Assembly (NCBI RefSeq): GCF_004152935.1
Contig: NZ_SETE01000008.1
Span: 56,252-120,251, forward strand
DNA length: 64,000 nt
Direction of reading: 5' to 3'
Origin: Brumimicrobium glaciale
Lineage (GTDB): Bacteria > Bacteroidota > Bacteroidia > Flavobacteriales_D > Crocinitomicaceae
The number at the start of each line of letters is the position of its first letter. Positions within the stretch are counted from its first letter, which is position 1. The notes under the pieces are model-generated. The model ran no database searches. It had not been told where the DNA came from and was given only the letters and a program-made list of their open reading frames with translations. The position numbers and the translations under genes are program-made. Shown piece after piece: positions 36,137 through 44,237 of the stretch.

Positions 36137-37297
36137 CTACCCTCTAAACAAGAAGAAATCATCCTTCATATCCTCTATCAAACTATCTTCATTCGTCAGA
36201 ATATATTCAATTGCTTTTGAAGTGAACTCATCCCCTTTGTCGGTCAAAGAAACTATATCATCAGTAATGAGAATCATATTATTCTTCAAGGCTAGAGTCA
36301 ACACAGTTTTACTTCGGACTTTCTCCCAGTTTATATGTTCGTTGAGGTGATTCACATGACGCTCTCTTTTTTCTGAGTGATTTTTGAGGTGCAGTAAGAA
36401 AGTAATCAAGGAAACTTCAATCCTTTGTTGTTTTTCACGGTACAAGACAGCGATTAAACCTTTACTTGGTGCAAATAAATACACAAATAAAAATACAACA
36501 CCCAACATTGTCGTGATACTTCCAGCAATTGAAGCATCCAACCAATGCGCAACCCAATATCCTGAAATGGCGCTAAACACTCCGAAGAAGCAGGCCAAGC
36601 CAATCATTTTCTTTAAATTGGTGGTCAACAAATAAGCCGAAGCCGCAGGAGCAATCATTAGTGCAACAACCAATATCGCACCGACAGCATCAAAAGCACC
36701 GACAGTGGTTATTGAAGCGACACTCATTAATCCGTAATGTAAAATAACAGGAGAAAACCCCAATGAAGTGGCTAGTCCAGCGTCAAAAGTGCTCAATTTT
36801 AACTCTTTGAAGAATAGGAATAAAAGAGTTAGCGTTACAGATAAAATGATTCCAATAACCCAAAGCGATTTTGGACCTAAATCTATATCACCGTAAAAGA
36901 CTCTATCGAAAGGTGTAAATGCTAATTCTCCTAACAAAACAGCATCAATATCAAGGTGAACATCGTTGGCAAACTTGGCAATAAGGATAACTCCAATACT
37001 AAATAGCGCAGGAAACACCAATCCAATTGCCGTATCTTCTTTGACCAGTTTTGTTTTCTGAATTTTCTCGACTAATACTACAGTCAGTACTCCAGTCATC
37101 GCCGCTAATAAAATTAAGAGTGGTGAATTAAGATCTTGCGTAATGAAAAACCCAACCACAATTCCAGGTAAAATAGAATGACTTATTGCATCACTGATCA
37201 TTGCCATTTTACGCAATACTAAAAATGTTCCTGGAATAGCGCAGGCGATAGCGACCAAACTCGCAATCAATTGTATTTCGAATTGTGCGTCAGTCAT
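36137..37297 (-). CDS. Metal (Zn/Mn/Fe) ABC transporter permease with cytoplasmic winged-helix-like tail
   Basis: This is a 386-residue protein. Residues ~8-285 hold eight or nine membrane helices with the family motifs SDAISHSILPGIVVGF, GAFDAVGAILVVALMIAPAA and LGFSPVILHYGLMS, as in TroD/ZnuB. Residues ~290-386 are soluble (EVSLITFLLHLKNHSEKRERH ... VSLTDKGDEFTSKAIEYI) and look like a winged-helix or DtxR-type domain. By family it forms the membrane channel with the permease upstream, which it overlaps by 8 bp. It is the last gene of the four-gene transporter operon. Confidence 0.9.
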   Translation of the reverse strand: MTDAQFEIQLIASLVAIACAIPGTFLVLRKMAMISDAISHSILPGIVVGFFITQDLNSPLLILLAAMTGVLTVVLVEKIQKTKLVKEDTAIGLVFPALFSIGVILIAKFANDVHLDIDAVLLGELAFTPFDRVFYGDIDLGPKSLWVIGIILSVTLTLLFLFFKELKLSTFDAGLATSLGFSPVILHYGLMSVASITTVGAFDAVGAILVVALMIAPAASAYLLTTNLKKMIGLACFFGVFSAISGYWVAHWLDASIAGSITTMLGVVFLFVYLFAPSKGLIAVLYREKQQRIEVSLITFLLHLKNHSEKRERHVNHLNEHINWEKVRSKTVLTLALKNNMILITDDIVSLTDKGDEFTSKAIEYILTNEDSLIEDMKDDFFLFRG

Positions 37298-38414
37298 TCT
37301 TTCCGTTTTGGTTATACAAATTTTCAGCGGCCTTAAAACCTTTTGATGTCATGCTCCACATTCCACCTTCAACTTCAACGTAATTTTTATCGACTAATTT
37401 TCGCAATCCTTTTCTACTATATCCTTGGAAATTGTTCAACATTCTAATCGTATGCGGATGCGAAGTATCATCGTGATCTTCCACAATGTGATACATAAAT
37501 GCCAATGTTTTCTGAAGTTCTAAGTCATTACGGTTTTTAATTAATCGAATTCGTTTGAATAATAAACCGCGTTTTGGAGAGAATATAAAGGAAAAAAGCA
37601 CGAATACCGAAGCGACCAAAACAATCACGGGTCCTGTCGATAAATTATTTTGGGTTGCACTGATTGCTGTACCAAAAACTCCAGCACTTCCTCCTAAAAT
37701 TGCTGCTAAAAAAACCATCTTCCCTAAACTATTTGTCCATTGTCTTGCAGCCGCTGCAGGAGCTAAAAGCATAGCGCTCATTAAAACAACTCCAACTGTT
37801 TGCAATCCTAAAACAATAGCCAGAACTATAAAACTGGTGATTAAAATATCAATGAATTTTGTATTGAACCCTAAAGTTTGAGCGTAATCTTTATCGAACA
37901 ATAAGATTTTAAATTCCTTCCAAAAAAGCAGCAAAACGAGTAAACATAATCCTGTAACGAAAGTCATTAACCAAACATCACTTTCAACCAAAGTTGCAGC
38001 TTGACCAAAAAGATACTTGTCTAATCCTGCTTGATTCGCATTCGGTTGTTTTTGAATGTAAGTCAATAATAACATTCCAAATCCGAAAAATAAGGAAAGA
38101 ATCAATCCAAGTGCGGTATCTGATTTCAAATGTGTTTTTGAAGTAATTCCACGAATCCACAAAGTTCCAATTAATCCACTCACCAAAGCTCCAATCAATA
38201 AGATATTTGTGTCTTTCGAGCCTGTAATTAAAAACGCAATTGCAATACCTGGTAAAGCAGCATGAGAAATTGCATCACCCAACAAACTTTCTTTACGTAA
38301 AACAGCAAAGCTCCCCAACATTCCTGTCACAGCACCCAAAACGGCTGTTCCAAGCGTGATAGTTCGCAAGGTATAATCGCTAAAAACGAGTTGTATGTAT
38401 TCAATTATTTCCAT
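37290..38414 (-). CDS. Metal ABC transporter permease with winged-helix-like tail
   Basis: This is a 374-residue protein. Eight membrane helices (residues ~18-285) carry GDAISHAALPGIAIAFL and TVGVVLMSAMLLAPAAAARQW, the hallmark segments of TroC/MntB-type permeases. The tail (residues ~300-374; LAFMYHIVEDHDDTSHPHTIRM ... SRKGLRKLVDKNYVEVEGGMW) reads as a winged helix ending in TSKGFKAAENLY. DtxR-like tails on such permeases suggest metal sensing at the channel, which is inference. It is third in the operon and overlaps the next permease by 8 bp. Confidence 0.9.
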   Translation of the reverse strand: MEIIEYIQLVFSDYTLRTITLGTAVLGAVTGMLGSFAVLRKESLLGDAISHAALPGIAIAFLITGSKDTNILLIGALVSGLIGTLWIRGITSKTHLKSDTALGLILSLFFGFGMLLLTYIQKQPNANQAGLDKYLFGQAATLVESDVWLMTFVTGLCLLVLLLFWKEFKILLFDKDYAQTLGFNTKFIDILITSFIVLAIVLGLQTVGVVLMSAMLLAPAAAARQWTNSLGKMVFLAAILGGSAGVFGTAISATQNNLSTGPVIVLVASVFVLFSFIFSPKRGLLFKRIRLIKNRNDLELQKTLAFMYHIVEDHDDTSHPHTIRMLNNFQGYSRKGLRKLVDKNYVEVEGGMWSMTSKGFKAAENLYNQNGKND

Positions 38415-38470
38415 TAATTATTTTCACTTTTCAAATCTTCCTATTTTTAAATTTTCATTAATTGCATTTT

Positions 38471-38516
38471 CGAATGAAGAGGACGTTTTACAAAACGTCC
38501 CTACGTTATACATTCG
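38471..38516. repeat. Double hairpin within the metal transporter operon
   Basis: The inner stem GGACGTTTT/AAAACGTCC (38481-38500) is followed by CTAC. An outer stem CGAATG (38471-38476) pairs with CATTCG (38511-38516). It lies in the 159-bp gap between the ATPase and the first permease, so it could attenuate or stabilise the transcript there. Beyond it (38521-38573) is a run of TTTTTCATTTT-type repeats. Confidence 0.7.
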
Positions 38517-38573
38517 GAAATGGTTGTTTTTTTTGATTTTTCACTTTTCATTTTCCATTTTTCATTTTTTTTG

Positions 38574-39308
38574 TCATTTCTGAATACTCACTTTATAGTT
38601 AATCCCATAAGTTTTCGTCAGATTATCATCGTTAAAAATATCTTTTACTGGTCCTGTTGCGATTTTCTTCACATTTAAGAAAGTTACCCAATCGAAATAT
38701 TCAGGAACCGTTTGCAAATCATGATGCACTACGACAACTGTTTTTCCCGCTTTACGCAATTCCTTTAGAATATTGATAATCGCAACTTCAGTGGTCGCAT
38801 CAACCCCTTGAAAAGGTTCATCCATAAAGTAAATAGAAGCATCTTGAACTAAGGCACGCGCTAAGAAAATACGCTGTTGTTGTCCACCCGAAAGTTGACT
38901 GATTTGACGATTTTTAAAGGAAAGCATTCCCACTTTTTCAAGTGCTTCAAGTGCTCGCTTTTTCTCTTTAATTCCGGGACGTTTAATCCAACCCAAACTT
39001 CCATAAGTCCCCATCATCACAACATCCAAAGCTGTGGTTGGAAAATCCCAATCTACACTTCCTTTTTGCGGCACATAAGCCACATGTTTACGTTGAGATT
39101 TGTAAGGTTTGTCGAAAATAGTTACACTTCCAGCAATGGGTTTTAGAATTCCTAAAATAGCTTTAATTAAAGTTGATTTCCCAGCACCATTTGGACCGAC
39201 AATTGCCATCAAAACACCTTCGGGGATTTTTAAATCGATATCCCAAAGGACAGGTTTGTAGTTGTAAGCTACGGTAAGGTCATCTACTTTAACTGCTATC
39301 TTTTCCAT
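38574..39308 (-). CDS. Metal ABC transporter ATP-binding protein
   Basis: This 244-residue ABC ATPase has Walker [10 protein letters not shown] near residues 38-46, a Q-loop ([14 protein letters not shown]), signature LSGGQQQR, Walker [12 protein letters not shown] and switch His in VVVHHDL. The Q-loop sequence VDWDFPTT is typical of the manganese/zinc/iron (MntA/TroB/ZnuC) group. By family it powers metal uptake through the two permeases downstream. It starts 14 bp after the binding-protein gene. Confidence 0.94.
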   Translation of the reverse strand: MEKIAVKVDDLTVAYNYKPVLWDIDLKIPEGVLMAIVGPNGAGKSTLIKAILGILKPIAGSVTIFDKPYKSQRKHVAYVPQKGSVDWDFPTTALDVVMMGTYGSLGWIKRPGIKEKKRALEALEKVGMLSFKNRQISQLSGGQQQRIFLARALVQDASIYFMDEPFQGVDATTEVAIINILKELRKAGKTVVVVHHDLQTVPEYFDWVTFLNVKKIATGPVKDIFNDDNLTKTYGINYKVSIQK

Positions 39309-39322
39309 AAATTATTGCTCCA

Positions 39323-40240
39323 TTATTTTAATGCTTTTACGATAGTTTTCACATTGTATCTAAACATCCCAATGTAAGTTCCTTCCTCAGTATTTGGATC
39401 ACCCAAAGCATCAGAATATAATGTTCCGCCGATACTTACTTCATGCTCTTTTGAATTTACAGCTGCTTTTAAAGCCTCGATGGTTCTTCTAGGAACTGAA
39501 CTTTCAATGAATACAGATTTCACTTTGTGTTCAATAATATAAGCCGCAGTTTCTTGCACATCTTGAACTCCAGCTTCAGTTGCTGTGGACAAACCTTGCA
39601 ATCCAACAACATCAAATCCAAAAGCTTTTCCAAAATAGTTAAAAGCATCATGGGCTGTTACTAGTCTGCGTTGATCTTGAGAGAGTGTTGCGATTTCATT
39701 GCGTAATTCTACATTTAGCTCCTTTAATTGCTGCAGATATTTCTGAGCGTTATCTTGAAAATACGCTGCACTTTCTGGAAGCGCATTTGATAATTTATCC
39801 GCAACAAACAGTGTCATTAATTCCCAATAACCGATGTTAAACCAGATATGTGGATCATAATTCGATTCAAAAAGCGTTGAACTAATCAAATCTTTTTTAT
39901 CCAAAGCATCGGAAATAGCAATGGCGTTGATGTTCTGCTTTTTCATTCTCTCAAAAACATCAACCAACTTCCCTTCTAAATGCAATCCGTTATATAAAAT
40001 CATATCGGCATTAGAAAGTTTTGATACATCCCCCTCGCTCGCCTTGTATAAATGTGGGTCTACTCCAGCACCCATCAGACCGTGCACAACAACTTTATCA
40101 CCTCCAATATTTTTCACCAAATCGGTAATCATAGAAGTTGTCGTCACAATATCAAAAGTATTGTCTTCTTTCTTAGTGCTTGTGTCGTTGCAACTAAATA
40201 AAAGACCGCCGATTACGGCAAATAGTATAATTATTTTCAT
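39323..40240 (-). CDS. Metal-binding lipoprotein of the ABC transporter (ZnuA/TroA/MntC type)
   Basis: This is a 305-residue protein with a lipoprotein signal ending GGLLFSC, Cys near residue 17. It follows the cluster A-I binding-protein pattern: TTSMITDLVKNIGGD, the first metal His in MGAGVDPHLYKASEGD, the second in DPHIWFNIGYW, a third in AHDAFNYFGKAFGF, and a late Asp/Glu in TLYSDALG. No long His-rich loop is present, which fits Mn or Fe as well as Zn, so the metal is not decided. It is the first gene of a four-gene operon; no Fur/Zur-type box was recognised upstream. Confidence 0.92.
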   Translation of the reverse strand: MKIIILFAVIGGLLFSCNDTSTKKEDNTFDIVTTTSMITDLVKNIGGDKVVVHGLMGAGVDPHLYKASEGDVSKLSNADMILYNGLHLEGKLVDVFERMKKQNINAIAISDALDKKDLISSTLFESNYDPHIWFNIGYWELMTLFVADKLSNALPESAAYFQDNAQKYLQQLKELNVELRNEIATLSQDQRRLVTAHDAFNYFGKAFGFDVVGLQGLSTATEAGVQDVQETAAYIIEHKVKSVFIESSVPRRTIEALKAAVNSKEHEVSIGGTLYSDALGDPNTEEGTYIGMFRYNVKTIVKALK

Positions 40241-40435
40241 TAATCTAAATATTTATTGCGAAGGTACGGAAATTTTAAATGGGGATTGGAGAATTATTGG
40301 ATTTTTTGAGGCGATAGAAAAAGGAATATAAAAAGATATTTTTGGGTTGTTGATTTAAAACTTTTCTCTCTACCCATTGCACATCTCAATTATTTCACTA
40401 TCTTAATTTAGATAACCACTTAAAATCAAAATATT

Positions 40436-40930
40436 ATGGACTTTACACCTATTTCAATTAACGAATATATTGCTTTACACTTAATAAATAATCCTTCTCA
40501 TAAAGAAGAAGATTTACGGAATAATTTGGAAACTTCTTTGGCAGATTACAACAAAAATGTCAAATGTTCTTGTGGAGAGGATATTTGGGTTATTGGCTCG
40601 GCATCACTTAAAAACGGATGCTACACTTGTTTGACCGGAGAAAAATTACCGACAGACAATTACGAAATTGATAGCGTTGTGCCTTATTTTACAGAAGCGG
40701 ACGCTTTCACAGTAGATGATTGGGGAGATTTCAACCTTGATTTTCTAGGAGGAGGTAATTACCGCGATGACGATGGAACAATAATCGACCCTGATTCATA
40801 CCCAACTCCAAAAATGTGTTTGTCTTGCAAGAATTTTATTCGAAAAAGTCAGAGAGTACTTTGTACATTAAATAAAATAAGTCAGGAGCCAGGCGAAGAA
40901 TTTCAATGTGGGAGTTTTGATGGTGTTTAA
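40436..40930 (+). CDS. Cys-rich hypothetical protein with two zinc-knuckle-like pairs
   Basis: This is a 164-residue acidic protein with a CSC(x)n CYTC pair near residues 43-62 (KCSCGEDIW ... NGCYTCLTGEK) and a CLSC pair plus two later Cys near 128-160 (MCLSCKNFIRKSQRVLCTLN ... FQCGSFDG). Both sets could form zinc sites. No enzymatic motif or known family is recognised. It is a lone plus-strand gene at the edge of the accessory island with RhuM and Fic. Confidence 0.7.
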   Translation: MDFTPISINEYIALHLINNPSHKEEDLRNNLETSLADYNKNVKCSCGEDIWVIGSASLKNGCYTCLTGEKLPTDNYEIDSVVPYFTEADAFTVDDWGDFNLDFLGGGNYRDDDGTIIDPDSYPTPKMCLSCKNFIRKSQRVLCTLNKISQEPGEEFQCGSFDGV

Positions 40931-41066
40931 AGTTGAATGAATTTGGTTTAACATAAAAAACTAAAACTGCACTCTGCTTATCAGTTTATGATAATTTAGA
41001 GGAATGTAAGAATTTAGGCAAGAAAACATTTGAAACTAAATTAACAAATGGAAAAGATATTATAAA

Positions 41067-42086
41067 ATGGAACAATCAATAAATACAAGCAATGATTTTC
41101 TCCTTTATGCAAATGAGAAAGGAGAGGTAAAGGTAGATGTACTTTTAAAAGATGAATCCATTTGGCTTACTTTGAGTCAAATGGCAGAGCTATTTAATAT
41201 AGATAAAAGTGGGATTTCCCGTCATATTAAGAATATATATGACACTAGAGAATTAGAAGAAGGAGTGGTTGTTGCAAAAATTGCAACAACCACTCAACAT
41301 GGTGCTATCCCTGGAAAAACTCAAACAAAATTAGTGAATTATTATAATCTTGATATGATAATTTCCGTTGGATACCGAGTAAATTCTATTCGAGGTACAC
41401 ATTTCCGTATTTGGGCAACCAAACAGCTTAAAGAACTCATCATAAAAGGTTTTGTTTTAAACAATGAAAAGCTAAAAAATCCTGACAATCCATTTGGTAA
41501 AGACTACTTTGATGAATTACTCGAACAGATTAGAGATATTCGTTCAAGTGAGAAAAGATTTTATCGTAAAATAACAGACATTTACGCTTTAGCTATTGAT
41601 TATGAACCAAAAGCTAATGAAACAAACGAGTTTTTCAAAATAGTTCAAAACAAACTTATTTTTGCTGCTACTGGTAATACTGCTGCAGAAGTTATTGAAG
41701 AGCGCGCCAATACTAAAATGAACAACATGGGATTAACCACTTGGAGAGGAGGTAAAGTCCGCAAAGAAGATGTTACGATTTCAAAGAATTATCTTTCTAA
41801 AGAAGAGTTAGATACCTTAAATAGAATCGTTACAATGTACCTTGATTATGCTGAATTTCAAGCCAAAAATCACAAGCAAATGTTTATGAAGGATTGGCGA
41901 GAAAAACTAGATGCATTTTTACAGTTTAACAATCAAGAAATTCTACAAAATTCAGGAAGGATCTCAAAGATAATTGCAGATGAATTAGCAAAGGAAAAAT
42001 ACGATGAATACCATCAAAATAGGCTAAAGAAAGAAGCTGACAAATTAGAGGATATTGATAGGGCTATTAAAAATATAAATCAATAA
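41067..42086 (+). CDS. Virulence RhuM-family protein
   Basis: This is a 339-residue protein. The opening LYANEKGEVKVDVLLKDE, WLTLSQMAELFNIDKSGISRHIKNIYDTREL (a helix-turn-helix-like segment, residues ~35-66), the tract YYNLDMIISVGYRVNSIRGTHFRIWAT and LTTWRGGKVRKEDVTISKNYL are the full RhuM signature. RhuM was named from a Salmonella pathogenicity island; its biochemical role is not established, and relatives travel with toxin-antitoxin and restriction loci. It ends 14 bp before a broken HigA antitoxin gene. Confidence 0.9.
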   Translation: MEQSINTSNDFLLYANEKGEVKVDVLLKDESIWLTLSQMAELFNIDKSGISRHIKNIYDTRELEEGVVVAKIATTTQHGAIPGKTQTKLVNYYNLDMIISVGYRVNSIRGTHFRIWATKQLKELIIKGFVLNNEKLKNPDNPFGKDYFDELLEQIRDIRSSEKRFYRKITDIYALAIDYEPKANETNEFFKIVQNKLIFAATGNTAAEVIEERANTKMNNMGLTTWRGGKVRKEDVTISKNYLSKEELDTLNRIVTMYLDYAEFQAKNHKQMFMKDWREKLDAFLQFNNQEILQNSGRISKIIADELAKEKYDEYHQNRLKKEADKLEDIDRAIKNINQ

Positions 42087-42100
42087 ATATTATTAAACAA

Positions 42101-42386
42101 ATGAAAACATACACGCTAGACCAAGCAGAAGACCTGCTAATTGGACAAAAAGGAACAAATGAAAGAGATGAGTAGGAATTTGAGCTAAAACTCGAATTAA
42201 TCGGTGATGTAATTAAAACTGCTAGAAAAAAAAAGTTTAACCCAAGAGCAATTAGGAGAATTAGTCGGGGTAAAAAAAGCTCAGATTTCTAGATTAGAAA
42301 ACAGTATAGGAAATTTAACTTTCGAAACGGTCTTGCGAATTTTAAATGCTTTAGGTGCTAAATTGAGATTTAAATTAGAGATTTGA
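42101..42386 (+). pseudogene. Broken HigA/Xre-type antitoxin
   Basis: From ATG 42101 the frame reads MKTYTLDQAEDLLIGQKGTN then RDE and stops at TAG 42173-42175. It continues in frame as EFELKLELIGDVIKTARKKK. A frame change in an A9 run near 42228-42236 then restores LTQEQLGELVGVKKAQISRL and RILNALGAKLRFKLEI before TGA 42384-42386. Together this is a complete HigA-type Xre antitoxin carrying two lesions: one nonsense codon and one frameshift. No HigB toxin gene lies beside it. Confidence 0.82.
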
Positions 42387-42397
42387 TTGTTGATGTA

Positions 42398-43951
42398 CTA
42401 CCCTATTTTTGTAGCAATCGGCTTTCCTTTCAATCCTGCATCAACTAAATATGCAAGAAATTCAGCAAATGGTTGGATGTTGTTTTCTACACTTGCTATT
42501 TCTAAAGCATCCATATATCTATCTGTTTCTTCTACAGGGATAACAGTCCAAGGATAACCCCCCGACACCAACATAGAATTCATTAAAAATCTTCCCATTC
42601 TACCATTCCCATCCATATATGGGTGCGTATAAACAAATATGAAATGACCTAATACAGCTCTCACAGATGCTTCTTTTTCATTTTCTAATAATTCGAAAAG
42701 CAATGGCATTACATCTCTAACACCATCCTTATTAACAGGTGTATGTTTGGATCTCCCAATAAAAACCTGAGCGTTTCGGTAACCAGCTAAATCTGACGGC
42801 TTGAGCATTCCAATTGCTACACCTGGTGCAAATAATTCTCGGTACCAATCTCCATGTTCTTCATCCACTACTTTTCCAGGGTTTTCTCCATTAAATATTC
42901 GCTTAACACTATTTTGAACTGTATTAAAAGCTTGCCAATATCCTCTAGCAGCCATAGCGTCTCTTTGTTTTTTATCATTTTCATTTTCTCTTACATCCCA
43001 AGCTCCAGTGCGCACCCTCTCGATAAGATCTGGAGAAACCTTATATTTTTCAATCGACAAAGAGTGATACGCATCTGTCACATATATCTCCTCGACCTTT
43101 TGAATGTAAGTATTAATATCATCGACAATTCCAGGAGCTTTTGGAAAAACCTTTATTACATCCCCTCTCATGCTCTGCCACATTAATTTGATTCGATTTA
43201 CATAAGGGGATTTTTCCCTTAAATCAAACTTAACCATTGTAGGCTTTTCAAACGGGTCAACTTCTCTGATTGTATACCCAGCAGATTTCATTGTTTTAGA
43301 GATATCGTCTGCAATTCTAATTTGGTTTATGTTTCTATATGCACCAACCAACCTACCAGCAATTGTAGAATGTCCACCATCCAGCAAAACATTTAACAAT
43401 TCTGAAGAATCCTTTATCATTAAAAGAGCCGTTCTTGAATCAATTGGATTGCTATTGAAAATTGAAGGAGAACTGAAAATAATTGAGGAAACCAAATTAA
43501 CCCCTCTGATTCCATTAATCGTTTCTATTTCTGCTGAATTAGTTAAAGGAGATTTCATTACAAATAGCGAAGTTCCATACAATAGCGGTGTAATGGAATT
43601 ATTGCCTTTGGTAGATCTAATTATTAATTGTGTCGGTACGGAAGTATTTCCTGCATGCACCATCAAAGATTGTTCAGCAGAGATACAATAATCGTCTTTG
43701 TATCTGTCATCTAAATAGCGTGAGCAAAATTCCCAAAAAGAAGTGAACCAAGAAGTGCTATCTCCTTGGTTTTCGTTTGGCGGTGTAGATATGTACCAGC
43801 CTTTTATCACCTCTTTAATAAATCCATTCCCCACCAATCGTTCTCTATGAACTCTTGATAAATCATCAGTTTTAATAGCCACTATTTCACCATCTTGAAG
43901 TTCTTTCAACTTTTCCAACGATTCCGCTAATTTCTCACTTGGTGTTGCCAT
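42398..43951 (-). CDS. Fic-domain protein with AbiEi-like N-terminal region
   Basis: This is a 517-residue protein. Residues ~15-55 read as a winged helix (AIKTDDLSRVHRERLVGNGFIKEVIKGWYI), followed by a segment resembling an AbiEi antitoxin fold (YCISAEQSLMVHAG). Residues ~280-510 hold the Fic fold with the complete catalytic motif HPYMDGNGRMGR near 440-451. An SLSIEKYK segment near 305 looks like the inhibitory-helix motif (S/T)xxxE(G/N), with K after the Glu. By family Fic proteins transfer AMP or a related group to target proteins. Four 24-bp direct repeats lie just upstream, and its end is 11 bp from the HigA relic, convergent. Confidence 0.9.
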   Translation of the reverse strand: MATPSEKLAESLEKLKELQDGEIVAIKTDDLSRVHRERLVGNGFIKEVIKGWYISTPPNENQGDSTSWFTSFWEFCSRYLDDRYKDDYCISAEQSLMVHAGNTSVPTQLIIRSTKGNNSITPLLYGTSLFVMKSPLTNSAEIETINGIRGVNLVSSIIFSSPSIFNSNPIDSRTALLMIKDSSELLNVLLDGGHSTIAGRLVGAYRNINQIRIADDISKTMKSAGYTIREVDPFEKPTMVKFDLREKSPYVNRIKLMWQSMRGDVIKVFPKAPGIVDDINTYIQKVEEIYVTDAYHSLSIEKYKVSPDLIERVRTGAWDVRENENDKKQRDAMAARGYWQAFNTVQNSVKRIFNGENPGKVVDEEHGDWYRELFAPGVAIGMLKPSDLAGYRNAQVFIGRSKHTPVNKDGVRDVMPLLFELLENEKEASVRAVLGHFIFVYTHPYMDGNGRMGRFLMNSMLVSGGYPWTVIPVEETDRYMDALEIASVENNIQPFAEFLAYLVDAGLKGKPIATKIG

Positions 43952-44003
43952 ACTTTCTATAAATATCTATTTTAAATTCAACCTGAAATACAATCTAATT
44001 GTA

Positions 44004-44099
44004 CGATTATTATTAATTAGCGCTGCACGATTCTTATTAATTGGTGCTGCGCGATTATTATTTATTGATGTTGCACGATTATTATTAATTAGAACGAAT
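44004..44099. repeat. Four 24-bp direct repeats upstream of the fic gene
   Basis: Units start at 44004, 44028, 44052 and 44076, with consensus CGATTATTATTAATTRRTGC + TGCR; the last unit keeps only its first 16 bases. The junction motif YTGYRCGATT recurs four times at an exact 24-bp spacing. The array lies 53-148 bp upstream of the Fic start codon (minus strand) and fills much of the gap 43952-44237. It could be an operator array; the gap holds nothing else. Confidence 0.9.
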
Positions 44100-44237
44100 T
44101 TACATATTATACTTTAGTTTTTGACTATTTACAAAGTTATTCACTATAAAAATCTAACTCAAATATTCAATTCTCCACACCAAAACCACCATTATCACTC
44201 AAATAATTTTAATTTAGCCTTACAAAATTGATAAAAT

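Noticed and set aside
44004..44099. CRISPR array
   Set aside because: The 24-bp units are contiguous with no unique spacers, and no cas genes are near; it is a direct-repeat array.
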